From a virus: a stretch of DNA of 43,749 nucleotides. Position 1 is the first letter of the stretch. Each line of letters starts with the position of its first letter. The stretch is from positions 1-43,749 of the IMG/VR virus record IMGVR_UViG_3300040801_004504; one strand, given 5' to 3'. Positions 20,490 to 28,210 of the stretch are shown here, piece after piece. The notes beneath the pieces are model-generated. The model was not told the origin of the DNA. It saw only the letters and a program-made list of their open reading frames with translations, and ran no database searches. Position numbers and translations under genes: made by a program.

Positions 20490-22424
20490 TTAGTTAGCCG
20501 TCTTCAGGGCCGACACTGATATGTTCGGGCCGGCAAAGTTGCCAGCACCAAAGTAGTAGCTTCCGCCTACAATGGCCGATGTGGTAGCGGCGTCATTTGA
20601 CTCCAACGCTGGCCGCCCCCCGCTCGAAAGCCGGCGGCTTAATAGGGAGTTCACCAACGTAATCGGCCGGTTAGTTGTGATGACTGGGTATAGGCCCGAG
20701 GTAGTCGAAAGCGTACCCTGGATTACCGTTCGACCGGTACCCGTATCCGGTGCGCTGGAAGCGCTGGATATGACTGGTGCGGCGTCCGTTCGTAGAGTGC
20801 CGGCGATGTAAGTGTTGCCACTATTGGTGCCGCTCTGGTTCATCTTGATTACGCTCTGCTCACGACTGTAGATATTTCCCGAGATGCTGACCTCTCCCCC
20901 CTGGGGCTGATCCAGCAGAATGAACCCGTCATCGATCACGCAACTGCGGCATTCAATATCTACGTAGGAACCGGTCAAGTCTCCCGAAAGTCTCGCCATT
21001 CGCGGATTATCACCAAACGTATTGCTGCTGTAGACGACGTCGGAATAGTCGACGTCCCCCTGAAATGCAAGCGCACTACCCCTTGGGGGTACAGCTATCT
21101 CATCGATTTGGATCTGGACGGTGCTATTCGTCACCCCCGCGCCCCGCTCAATAGTGAATAAGCGCGAGAACTGGCCGCGTTTGCTGCCATAGTCCTGTGT
21201 CGGGAAATTGCTGATTCCAGTCTTCACTCGAGCGACTATAAATTGTACCTGGCTGTTGTCCAGTATATGGCGATTAACCTGCAGCCAAAGCGCAGGGTGT
21301 ACGTTATTCTCGGCTATCTCCAGTTCTCTTACTACGAAGCGAAAGTTTTGGTTTTGCTGCGGCCGGTCTCTCATAGTTTCGAAGAATCCGGTACTTAGAA
21401 TAGCACCCTCAGCTTCAATAACCCGATCTACTACTCCCGAAACATTCACGCCGGCGGGGCTTGATCCGTTCACTGCGCAGAGCACGTTGGAGCGGCTCCG
21501 CGGATTGAAGGAACCGACTTCAACGTTGATATTTATTTCGGGTATTGCGTCCCCGTTCGCCAGCGTCGGGTCTTGGTCATCCACGTAGGCGTATACCGAA
21601 CCGGAATTTGTGAGCCGCAAATTGCCCGTCATTGTGACATCGTATGTTCCGTCGGCGTTAGTAGGCAGGTCAATAGTGTTGTACGCCTGTACCTCGAAGA
21701 GCTTCACTTGACCGGTACCGGTACTGGTAATTGCCACATTGTCGAAACTGAAGGTTACGTCATCCGGTGGGTTGACAATCGTACCACCGAGGTCACCCTC
21801 CAGGCTGTACTCGCTATTGTAGGTGTGGACTACGTCGCCGGGTAGGAAGCCGCCGGCCTCGATCGCTGCACGTAAGTCTTGCCAAGGACGGGTCGGGTCG
21901 CCTACCGCTGCCGTGGCGTTGTTACCTTGGACCCGATTCACGTACCGAATGCGGCCGTAGTCGACCGGTTCTCCGCCAGCGGCCACCTCCGCGTTGTGCG
22001 TCAAGATTGCGCTCATCATCGCCTGGCTGATCGATTGGCTATTGGCGGGCGGCACCGGTATGGTGGGCTTCGTCGGGTCGTAGGCGTAGACCACCCCGAT
22101 CCCGATAGGCTCGGTATTCGTGGTGCCGATCCCCTGCAGCGTCAGTTCTGCGTCCCCGAAAGTGGTGGCTCCTACGGTCTCCACCGAGTACTGTTGCCGC
22201 GTGTTGGTCAGCACCCGCATTCCGGCGGTGATTTGGCTGGCGAGGTACCCCAGGCCGCTCTGATCGGCTTGCATCGTCATCGTGACTTGGTAAGTATTGC
22301 CGCTCGGGTTCGTAATGTCCGAAAAGCTACCGACCATGTAGTAGCGCCCCTGGATTTGTCCGCATGCGGGCACCGCCATCGCTAGAAGGACCGCCAGTAG
22401 AAAGTGCGTAATGTTGAATTTCAT
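20490..22424 (-). CDS. tailspike-like beta-helix protein with Sec signal peptide
   Basis: 644 aa. Residues 1-22 are a signal peptide (FLLAVLLAMAVPACGQ; VPAC could be a poor lipobox). Residues about 24-150 are clearly homologous to the same region of 22444-23517 (shared LTMQADQ/MTMQADQ, GYLAxQ, GVVYxYD, PPANxQxISQA). From about 160 the sequence is a strand-rich repeat with RIRYVNRVQGNNATAAVGDP, then RPWQDLRAAIEAGGFLPGDV, the start of a pectin-lyase-like beta-helix. This is a likely receptor-binding or depolymerase spike. A Sec signal on such a protein is unexpected. Confidence 0.65.
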   Translation of the reverse strand: MKFNITHFLLAVLLAMAVPACGQIQGRYYMVGSFSDITNPSGNTYQVTMTMQADQSGLGYLASQITAGMRVLTNTRQQYSVETVGATTFGDAELTLQGIGTTNTEPIGIGVVYAYDPTKPTIPVPPANSQSISQAMMSAILTHNAEVAAGGEPVDYGRIRYVNRVQGNNATAAVGDPTRPWQDLRAAIEAGGFLPGDVVHTYNSEYSLEGDLGGTIVNPPDDVTFSFDNVAITSTGTGQVKLFEVQAYNTIDLPTNADGTYDVTMTGNLRLTNSGSVYAYVDDQDPTLANGDAIPEININVEVGSFNPRSRSNVLCAVNGSSPAGVNVSGVVDRVIEAEGAILSTGFFETMRDRPQQNQNFRFVVRELEIAENNVHPALWLQVNRHILDNSQVQFIVARVKTGISNFPTQDYGSKRGQFSRLFTIERGAGVTNSTVQIQIDEIAVPPRGSALAFQGDVDYSDVVYSSNTFGDNPRMARLSGDLTGSYVDIECRSCVIDDGFILLDQPQGGEVSISGNIYSREQSVIKMNQSGTNSGNTYIAGTLRTDAAPVISSASSAPDTGTGRTVIQGTLSTTSGLYPVITTNRPITLVNSLLSRRLSSGGRPALESNDAATTSAIVGGSYYFGAGNFAGPNISVSALKTAN

Positions 22425-22443
22425 TGTATTGATTTTCGGAATA

Positions 22444-23517
22444 TTAGTTCCAGATGGCTCGGTAATAATTAGGGTAGTTGCCGCCTATATTCGGTATCTC
22501 GAACCGATTTTCGAGGTTCCTCTGTAGGTCTTGTTTTGGCACATTGCCCGTCAGGTGAACGTCTACCTTTTGATTGTTGCTTTGGTCGTACATCTGGTAG
22601 CTGTAGTCGTCTGCCAGCCTGCCTGTGAACCGGAAAACGGCCGTACCGGAGGCGTTGGCACCATCGCTGTTTCCAACGGCCGCAATCTTCAGCGCCGTAC
22701 AGCTACAGTCTATTTGGTAGCCAGTAGTAGCGTCCCCGCTGAACGTCGGCTCTTCTTCGCCGAAATGCCACACTGTAATAGACATATCCGTTCCGTAGCT
22801 GTTGCCGGTTCGTTTAATTCTGCTGCCTACCGTTACGGTCTCGTCGCTGTTTGTCAGCCCGAGCTCTCCCGTTGCCGGGTTGTAGGTCGGATCTTGATAT
22901 TCGTCGGTCGGGTCGTCGTCGCCACTCGGGAAGATGGTCGGCTTCCCGACTAGTTCTGCCCAAGTAGGCAAGGGTCGGGTGTAAGTAATGGGATTGCCTG
23001 CACTTCCGTCACCGGTCACCGGCGCTTGCGTCTCTACCGTGGAGCTTCCGCCGGCAAGTTCCTGCGTAGCCACCTCGAAGTTGTGGATGAGCATTCGCGC
23101 CAGCAGCGCCTGGCTAATGCCCTGTGCGTTGGCCGGCAGCGGCGGTATCATCCGCGTCGTGCCGTCGTATTCGTAGACTACCCCTACGCCCGAGGGTCCG
23201 AGGGTCGTGCCTTCGATCTCGAGCAGGGTCACCGTTGCGCTTGAGAAGTTGGACGACGGCACTGCCGTGATTTCGTACTCGCGCCCGGTGGCCGTGAGCA
23301 AGCGCCAACCGACCTGCACCTGATTGGCGAGGTAGCCCGCGCCGAGTTGATCGGCCTGCATCGTCAGCGTCGCCTGGTGGGTGGTAGCTGTCGGGCTACT
23401 TACGTCCGTGATCGTGGCCGCCATGCTGAAGCGTGTCTCGAGCTGTGCGCTGGCATCGGTAGCGAAAGCGAGGCATGCCAGTAGCAGGAAGGCCCCGTAA
23501 AGGTTGCTAAGTTTCAT
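22444..23517 (-). CDS. fibre-like protein with signal peptide and C-terminal PNIGG domain
   Basis: 357 aa. The signal peptide is 1-25 (AFLLLACLAFATDASAQ, AxA site). Residues about 26-150 share a domain with the N-terminus of 20490-22424. A linker (VETQAPVTGDGSAGNPITYT) and a short beta repeat lead to the C-terminal domain (about 262-357, ending FEIPNIGGNYPNYYRAIWN) shared with 23547-24230 and with the secreted accessory protein at 6429-7226. Being in the fibre block it may be virion-associated, but the signal peptide argues for export. Confidence 0.65.
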   Translation of the reverse strand: MKLSNLYGAFLLLACLAFATDASAQLETRFSMAATITDVSSPTATTHQATLTMQADQLGAGYLANQVQVGWRLLTATGREYEITAVPSSNFSSATVTLLEIEGTTLGPSGVGVVYEYDGTTRMIPPLPANAQGISQALLARMLIHNFEVATQELAGGSSTVETQAPVTGDGSAGNPITYTRPLPTWAELVGKPTIFPSGDDDPTDEYQDPTYNPATGELGLTNSDETVTVGSRIKRTGNSYGTDMSITVWHFGEEEPTFSGDATTGYQIDCSCTALKIAAVGNSDGANASGTAVFRFTGRLADDYSYQMYDQSNNQKVDVHLTGNVPKQDLQRNLENRFEIPNIGGNYPNYYRAIWN

Positions 23518-23546
23518 TCCGATAGGTTGTTTGGCCTGGCCATTGA

Positions 23547-24230
23547 TTAGCGCAGGAGTTGATCAAATCCATTGGGGTAGCTACCGCCAATGTTGGGGGT
23601 TTCCAGAGTGGTTACGTTGCCAGCCACGGCCTGCCCGAGGGAATGCCCGCGGGCGACCTTATCGGCTTCCTGTTTCTGGCTACCGTCGTAGATCTGGTGG
23701 GTGAACTTCCGGTCGTAGCCGTTGGCGCTGTTGTCGACGATGAACAACAGCGTCCCGTCGGCCTGTGCCGTGTTGCTGTCGCCGGTAAGGTCGATGTGAT
23801 CGATGTGACTTCCCGCCGGCATGGTCAGGCGGTAGCCGTTGGCACTGTCGCCGTCAACATTTGGTTCCGTGGCTCCGTGGTAGTGTACTACTACCGCCAA
23901 ACCGTCGATCGTTTCAGAGTATACGTTATAGGCTGACCCCCCACCGCCTCCGCCCGTTCCCTGGGTTTGCCAGTTGGTGTTGCCTAGGTGGGCATCGACA
24001 GCGGCAACGATTTCGGCGGGGGTTTGGTCTTGCGTTGCCTGCTGCTCAATGCTGCCCAGCTTACTTGCAGCTGCATCGGTGAAAGCGTTCGTATTCGAGT
24101 TGGACTCGTAGGCCGACTTCACCGCGGCCGGGTTGAGCGGGGGCAGGGGAATGATCTCGTCAATCTCGATCGCGGCCGCTCGAACTTCCTCGGTGCCGCT
24201 GACGGTCGTATCGTTCTTACTTTTCATCAT
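23547..24230 (-). CDS. tail-fibre-like protein with C-terminal PNIGG domain
   Basis: 227 aa, no signal peptide. Residues about 30-85 (PAAVKSAYESNSNTNAFTDA, then AASKLGSIEQQATQDQTPAE) are the short helical repeat typical of phage fibre or baseplate-attached proteins ('FTDA..KL..IE..AT.DQT..EI'). A Gly-rich hinge (92-97) follows. The C-terminal 95 residues (TPNIGGSYPNGFDQLLR) match two other proteins in this element. Probably a receptor-binding tip or virion attachment protein. It overlaps the upstream gene by 14 nt. Confidence 0.68.
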   Translation of the reverse strand: MMKSKNDTTVSGTEEVRAAAIEIDEIIPLPPLNPAAVKSAYESNSNTNAFTDAAASKLGSIEQQATQDQTPAEIVAAVDAHLGNTNWQTQGTGGGGGGSAYNVYSETIDGLAVVVHYHGATEPNVDGDSANGYRLTMPAGSHIDHIDLTGDSNTAQADGTLLFIVDNSANGYDRKFTHQIYDGSQKQEADKVARGHSLGQAVAGNVTTLETPNIGGSYPNGFDQLLR

Positions 24231-25068
24231 CGATCTTTTTTACGTCAGCCTTCAGAATGCGTCCTTCCTGGCCCGTCCCGCATACCTGGTGAAGATCCAG
24301 TCCACGCTCTTCGGCCAGCGTCTTGGCGGCCTCGGTTGCATCTACTTCCTCGGTGGCGGTAGTGACCTCGTTCGGCTGGCCCTCCTGCTGGGCACGTACT
24401 TCGTTGGGGCCGTAGGCTCCGTAAATGCCGTCCCCGTTGTCGTCTTTTCCGTAGACATCGTTACCCGATCCGAAGGCCTGCACCCCCTGGGGGAGCAGAT
24501 TGTCGCGCATCTGCTGGGTGCCGACGTTCGCGTAGAGCGGAGCGTACTGCACCCGGCCGCCGAAGTCGAGCTCGTCGCGAGCATTGTCACCAGCCGCCTG
24601 GCCGGCGTTGTCCTGGTGGCGGATGATCCGATTGCGCTGGAAGGGCCGGCCGAACACCTCGCCATCGTACTCTACGCCGGTAACCCGTTCGGTACGATCG
24701 GCCATGATGGTGTGGCAGACCAGATCGCAGTTCTCGATCATGTTACGAATCTTCTTCGTACGGGCGGCGCTCTTCCCTTCCAGGATTACGGTCTCGACCA
24801 CCTCGTAGAAGGCGTTGTCCGAGGTGCGGGTCGCATCCCAGGTAGCGCTCTCGCGGTCGAATTCGATCTCGACGAATCCGGTGGCGCCGGTCTTGAAGAT
24901 GTACCGTAGGATGATTCCGTTTTCGGGATCGAAGGCGCCGGGGTCAGCCAGCATGGCCTCCCAGTCTATTTCGTTTCGCTTGGCTACGAACTTGCGACGG
25001 GGGCCCTTGAGGGGGTTACAGCTGTCGTCGAATCCGAATCCCTCCAGTTGGGACGTTAAATAGGGCAT
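24217..25068 (-). CDS. capsid-neighbour protein with C-terminal E3-binding (PSBD)-like domain
   Basis: 283 aa. The body (PLKGPRRKFVAKRNEIDWEA ... IRNMIENCDLVCHTIMADRT) lies directly after the capsid candidate (11-nt gap), where head decoration or completion proteins are usual. Residues about 245-280 (TEAAKTLAEERGLDLHQVCG, then TGQEGRILKADVKKI) are an excellent match to the peripheral subunit-binding domain of 2-oxo acid dehydrogenase E2 proteins. In a virion the module probably serves protein-protein contacts. No enzymatic domain is seen. Confidence 0.62.
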   Translation of the reverse strand: MPYLTSQLEGFGFDDSCNPLKGPRRKFVAKRNEIDWEAMLADPGAFDPENGIILRYIFKTGATGFVEIEFDRESATWDATRTSDNAFYEVVETVILEGKSAARTKKIRNMIENCDLVCHTIMADRTERVTGVEYDGEVFGRPFQRNRIIRHQDNAGQAAGDNARDELDFGGRVQYAPLYANVGTQQMRDNLLPQGVQAFGSGNDVYGKDDNGDGIYGAYGPNEVRAQQEGQPNEVTTATEEVDATEAAKTLAEERGLDLHQVCGTGQEGRILKADVKKIDDEK

Positions 25069-25079
25069 GTTTCGGGTAT

Positions 25080-26288
25080 TTAGGCGGGTTCGTTGAAGCG
25101 GTAACCGCCGCTGATGTAATCGGTGTCGTTGAAGGCGGCAGCCAGGCGCATGTGTGCCAGGTAGGTGGTCTTGCCCAGGTCGCGGTTATCCGTGGACTGC
25201 TGGACGCGGATGGCCACATCTTCCGGCGCACTGGGAATCTGGGCGAACGAACCGCCGAGTTGCACGGTGCCGGTCAGCATGAGGTAGTCGAAGTGGGGGG
25301 TACCGGTGAGGTACTCAGCGAACACGTTGACCTCCGTGACCGGGATTGCCGGGATGCCGTCAATACGGTAGACCGTCAGGGGGGCGGCGTTGGCCTGCCC
25401 CATGTCGACCTGCAGGGTGTCCACCGTAATGCGCACCTGATTGGTGGCCAGGGCGGCATCCTGTTCTTGCTTTTTCAGGTGAATCGAACGCAACACCGAG
25501 GTGCTGACCAGCCAGACGGGGACGTTCTGTACCGCCCCGAACCCGACCTGACCGCCTAGGGTCACGGCATCGTAGAGCTTTTCGGGGGCAGCCTGGAGCC
25601 GGGCGTCGAAGAGCGCCAGCGGGTCACCGGTGAACTTCTTTCCATCGTTGCTGATGTCAGCGTTCTGGATCAGGTTGTTGTCGAGGTGAGCGTACTTGGC
25701 CGGCTTATCGGCGGCCATTTCGCGGGCGGCCTGCATCCAGCCGCGGCGTACGAAGGCAGACTTCAGGAAGGCCTGCCGAATGTTGGTGGCTACCCCGGGG
25801 AGGAACTTGGGATCCTGGAACAGACCACCGGCCGTCAGGACGGCCTTGATGTTCATCACCGTACTCCGCATGATGCTGTCGGTGAGCAGATCGGTCACCG
25901 GGGCCCGCTTGACCACTTCGGGACTGGTTCCCCACTCCATCCAGGTTTCGAAGGCCGAGCCGAAGTACTCATCGTAGCAGTCCTCTACGTTGATCTTAGC
26001 TTTGGTGGATTCGATCGAACGCTGGTCGTAGCGCAGACGTCCCTGGGGGGTCCAGGCACACGAGTTGTGCGGCTGCAGGAGCAGGGCGTCGGATTTAGCC
26101 CAGTGCAGAACGAACTCGTGGTCCTTGTTCATCTGCATCCAGTAGTAGAGGTTGAAGGCCCGCTGCCACAGACTTACATTGTCGTAGTACTCGGCACGTA
26201 CTAGCGCGTTGACGCGCCGCTCCTTGTACTCGAAGTAGCGGTTACTACCAATGGTAGAGAAGTCCGGCTTGTAGAGGAAGTTTTCCAT
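25080..26288 (-). CDS. major capsid protein candidate
   Basis: 402 aa. It follows the protease-scaffold gene, the standard position of the major capsid protein. It contains no TM or signal, an acidic and aromatic-rich N-terminal arm (YFEYKERRVNALVRAEYYDN, residues about 18-37), long helices (MRSTVMNIKAVLTAGGLF) and a strand-rich C-terminal half (QVRITVDTLQVDMGQANAAP ... FDYLMLTGTVQLGGSFA), compatible with an HK97-like fold. I cannot confirm the fold by eye. Confidence 0.65.
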   Translation of the reverse strand: MENFLYKPDFSTIGSNRYFEYKERRVNALVRAEYYDNVSLWQRAFNLYYWMQMNKDHEFVLHWAKSDALLLQPHNSCAWTPQGRLRYDQRSIESTKAKINVEDCYDEYFGSAFETWMEWGTSPEVVKRAPVTDLLTDSIMRSTVMNIKAVLTAGGLFQDPKFLPGVATNIRQAFLKSAFVRRGWMQAAREMAADKPAKYAHLDNNLIQNADISNDGKKFTGDPLALFDARLQAAPEKLYDAVTLGGQVGFGAVQNVPVWLVSTSVLRSIHLKKQEQDAALATNQVRITVDTLQVDMGQANAAPLTVYRIDGIPAIPVTEVNVFAEYLTGTPHFDYLMLTGTVQLGGSFAQIPSAPEDVAIRVQQSTDNRDLGKTTYLAHMRLAAAFNDTDYISGGYRFNEPA

Positions 26289-26350
26289 TGTGTTTGGTCT
26301 GAATGGGGCCGTTTGGTCCCGGTCTTAGGTATTTCTTGAAGGAGTGAGGA

Positions 26351-27688
26351 TCAGTACTTACTGGTCGATTCGTCGACGCGCGTGGCGGTTTCGAACTGCG
26401 ATCGGTCGGCCTGGTTGGCGTTCGAGCGATCGGGGGCGTTACCCACCTTGAGGTTGGCGATGGTCTGGTTGAGTTCCTTACGGTCCTGGCTGGCTTTCGA
26501 AAGCTCCTCACTCTGTTCCTTGATGAGGTCGGCCTGACTCTGGACGGTCTTGTTGAGTGCGTCAACGCGCTCGACCAGTTCGGTATACTGCTGCTCGGTT
26601 ACGCCTTCATTGGGCGTGGACTGCTGTTCGTTTTCCATTTCTTCGTTGGTGGATTGCTGGTCGTTCACGGGATCGGTATGGATTGTTTCGGGTGAGGGGA
26701 TGCTAGTCTGCCCCAGGCCAATGGCGGAGGCGACTGATCTGAAAATTCCAGGGCGAGAGTTCATCGTTGTGCCGGTTGGATTACGGGAGTAGTTTCGTTC
26801 TTGATTGCGTTCGGATTGAATCACGCCGGCCAGTAGAGCGACTACCTGGCCGTACGTAGCCACGCCATCGATCAGACCCATACGGGCTGCGTCCGAAGCC
26901 GAGAAAAGGGCTCCGGCCTGCATGTTATCTTTCTCTTCGGTTGTACGCTTCATGTCGGGCCGCATCCGTTCGACGTCGTCGATGAATGCCTGGGCGCCGG
27001 CGGTGACGTAGTTCCGAAGCAGAGTCTCGTCACCGTCGAGAAGGGCGCGGTAGTCAGCGTTCTTGGCGGTGGACTGCTCGGCGTAGATGTAGCCGATCGT
27101 TTCCTGAATCTCTGCCAGCACCTCCCGATCGAAGCTGATGTAGGATCCGATACTACCGATGTCCGTGCTGCTATGGGCTGCGTAGATGACATCGGCCGAT
27201 AGGGTGCCACGTAGCGCCGCCGAGGCCAGCATCTGAGTGTATACGGCCACCGGCTTGGTGATGTCGGTCAGGGCATTCTGGAGTTCGGTACCCGATTCGC
27301 TCTCACCTCCACCACTATCCACTTCGAAAAGAATAGCGCCAACCCGAGGATCGGATTCAACCAGCCGAAGGAGGTTGATCGTATCCCGGACGCCGTAGGA
27401 GCATATCCCCCCGTCCATCATCATGGGACCGGACATAATGATGTGAGCGATCAGGGAACCGTTCTCGGCTTCACTATCGAAGTCACCCTCGGCATTGGTT
27501 AGCTGACTGCTCACTAGCCGTCCTCCGGTCCGGAGGTCCAGATAGGTAAGTGCCTCCTTCGTGGAAGGAGCCTGGCCACCACTATCCTGCGACTCCAGCA
27601 GGAAACGGGATAGGTATCGCAGGCCGTAGCCGGCTTCGATCTCCCACTTCGCGCTGAGTAGCGCACGCTGTGCCTGAAAATTGGACAT
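26351..27688 (-). CDS. prohead protease (S49/SppA-like) fused to scaffold domain
   Basis: 445 aa. The protease domain (about 78-290) has EVDSGGGE (122-129), the nucleophile Ser156 in MLASAALRGTLSADVIYA, followed by TDIGSIGSY (175-183), and the partner Lys209 in STAKNADYR. The usual Gly-Gly after Ser is Ala-Ala. Residues about 345-430 are a Gln/Glu-rich coiled coil (LNKTVQSQADLIKEQSEELS) typical of scaffold. Lambda C/Nu3 is the established parallel, with scaffold also made from an internal start; ATGs at codon 309 (26764) and 351 (26638) could serve. It processes the prohead next to the capsid gene. Confidence 0.83.
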   Translation of the reverse strand: MSNFQAQRALLSAKWEIEAGYGLRYLSRFLLESQDSGGQAPSTKEALTYLDLRTGGRLVSSQLTNAEGDFDSEAENGSLIAHIIMSGPMMMDGGICSYGVRDTINLLRLVESDPRVGAILFEVDSGGGESESGTELQNALTDITKPVAVYTQMLASAALRGTLSADVIYAAHSSTDIGSIGSYISFDREVLAEIQETIGYIYAEQSTAKNADYRALLDGDETLLRNYVTAGAQAFIDDVERMRPDMKRTTEEKDNMQAGALFSASDAARMGLIDGVATYGQVVALLAGVIQSERNQERNYSRNPTGTTMNSRPGIFRSVASAIGLGQTSIPSPETIHTDPVNDQQSTNEEMENEQQSTPNEGVTEQQYTELVERVDALNKTVQSQADLIKEQSEELSKASQDRKELNQTIANLKVGNAPDRSNANQADRSQFETATRVDESTSKY

Positions 27689-27748
27689 TGCCCCAATGTT
27701 GGCCCACCGGCTGCGGAATGGCGAATACCGGTGTTCGCAGAGGGTACA

Positions 27749-28009
27749 CTAACCGCCCCCCTGGGGTATGTGGATGTTCCGAATACGACGCACACTGGAG
27801 GGAGTAATCCCGTAGATAGTGGCCAGGGTCTTGACCGCCACCCCGGAGCGCAGCGCATCCACCAGTAGCGGCCGGAGCATATCCCAGTAATCCATGCCCG
27901 CTAGGAAGGAGAGCTGCTCCTGGGGAATATCCGAGATCTTCGAAACGCGCTGTCCGGATATTCGCCGGTAAAATTCTAGGGTAACCTTCAGGTAGCGTCG
28001 CTTATTCAT
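27749..28009 (-). CDS. small protein with C-terminal HTH-like segment
   Basis: 86 aa from MNKRRYLKVTLEFYRRI; the ATG at 28009 gives an 8-nt overlap with the previous gene. A helical body (FLAGMDYWDMLRPLLVDALR) ends in SGVAVKTLATIYGITPSSVR, then RIRNI, a helix-turn-helix pattern like those of small transposase or terminase-type recognition domains. Its place between tail and protease genes is unexplained. Function unknown. Confidence 0.5.
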   Translation of the reverse strand: MNKRRYLKVTLEFYRRISGQRVSKISDIPQEQLSFLAGMDYWDMLRPLLVDALRSGVAVKTLATIYGITPSSVRRIRNIHIPQGGG

Positions 28010-28208
28010 GGGGTGGGGATTGATCAAGGTAGGCGGCTACTGCTTCGGCGACGTCGGGAATGTCACAGCAGAGTTGGAGGTAATCCATGCCAACTCGATA
28101 GTGATTCAGAAGGGTGATGATGGCTACGTAGTCACCGCTGGCCAGGTGTTGCTCCAATAATTCCCGTCGATCTTCAGGTAGCCGAGACCAGTACATGACC
28201 AGTGCCAT
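28002..28208 (-). CDS. small hypothetical protein
   Basis: 68 aa, helical (YWSRLPEDRRELLEQHLASG ... DIPDVAEAVAAYLDQS), acidic, no motif recognised. It starts 2 nt after the baseplate gene and overlaps the HTH-like gene, so it is cotranscribed with the tail genes. With its neighbour it may be a chaperone or regulatory pair; no direct evidence. Confidence 0.5.
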   Translation of the reverse strand: MALVMYWSRLPEDRRELLEQHLASGDYVAIITLLNHYRVGMDYLQLCCDIPDVAEAVAAYLDQSPPHE

Positions 28209-28210
28209 AG

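Noticed and set aside
21879-22385. 168-codon rightward frame opposite the tailspike gene
   Set aside because: Arg/His-rich shadow frame typical of GC-rich antisense; the tailspike frame has a signal peptide and homology to its neighbour.
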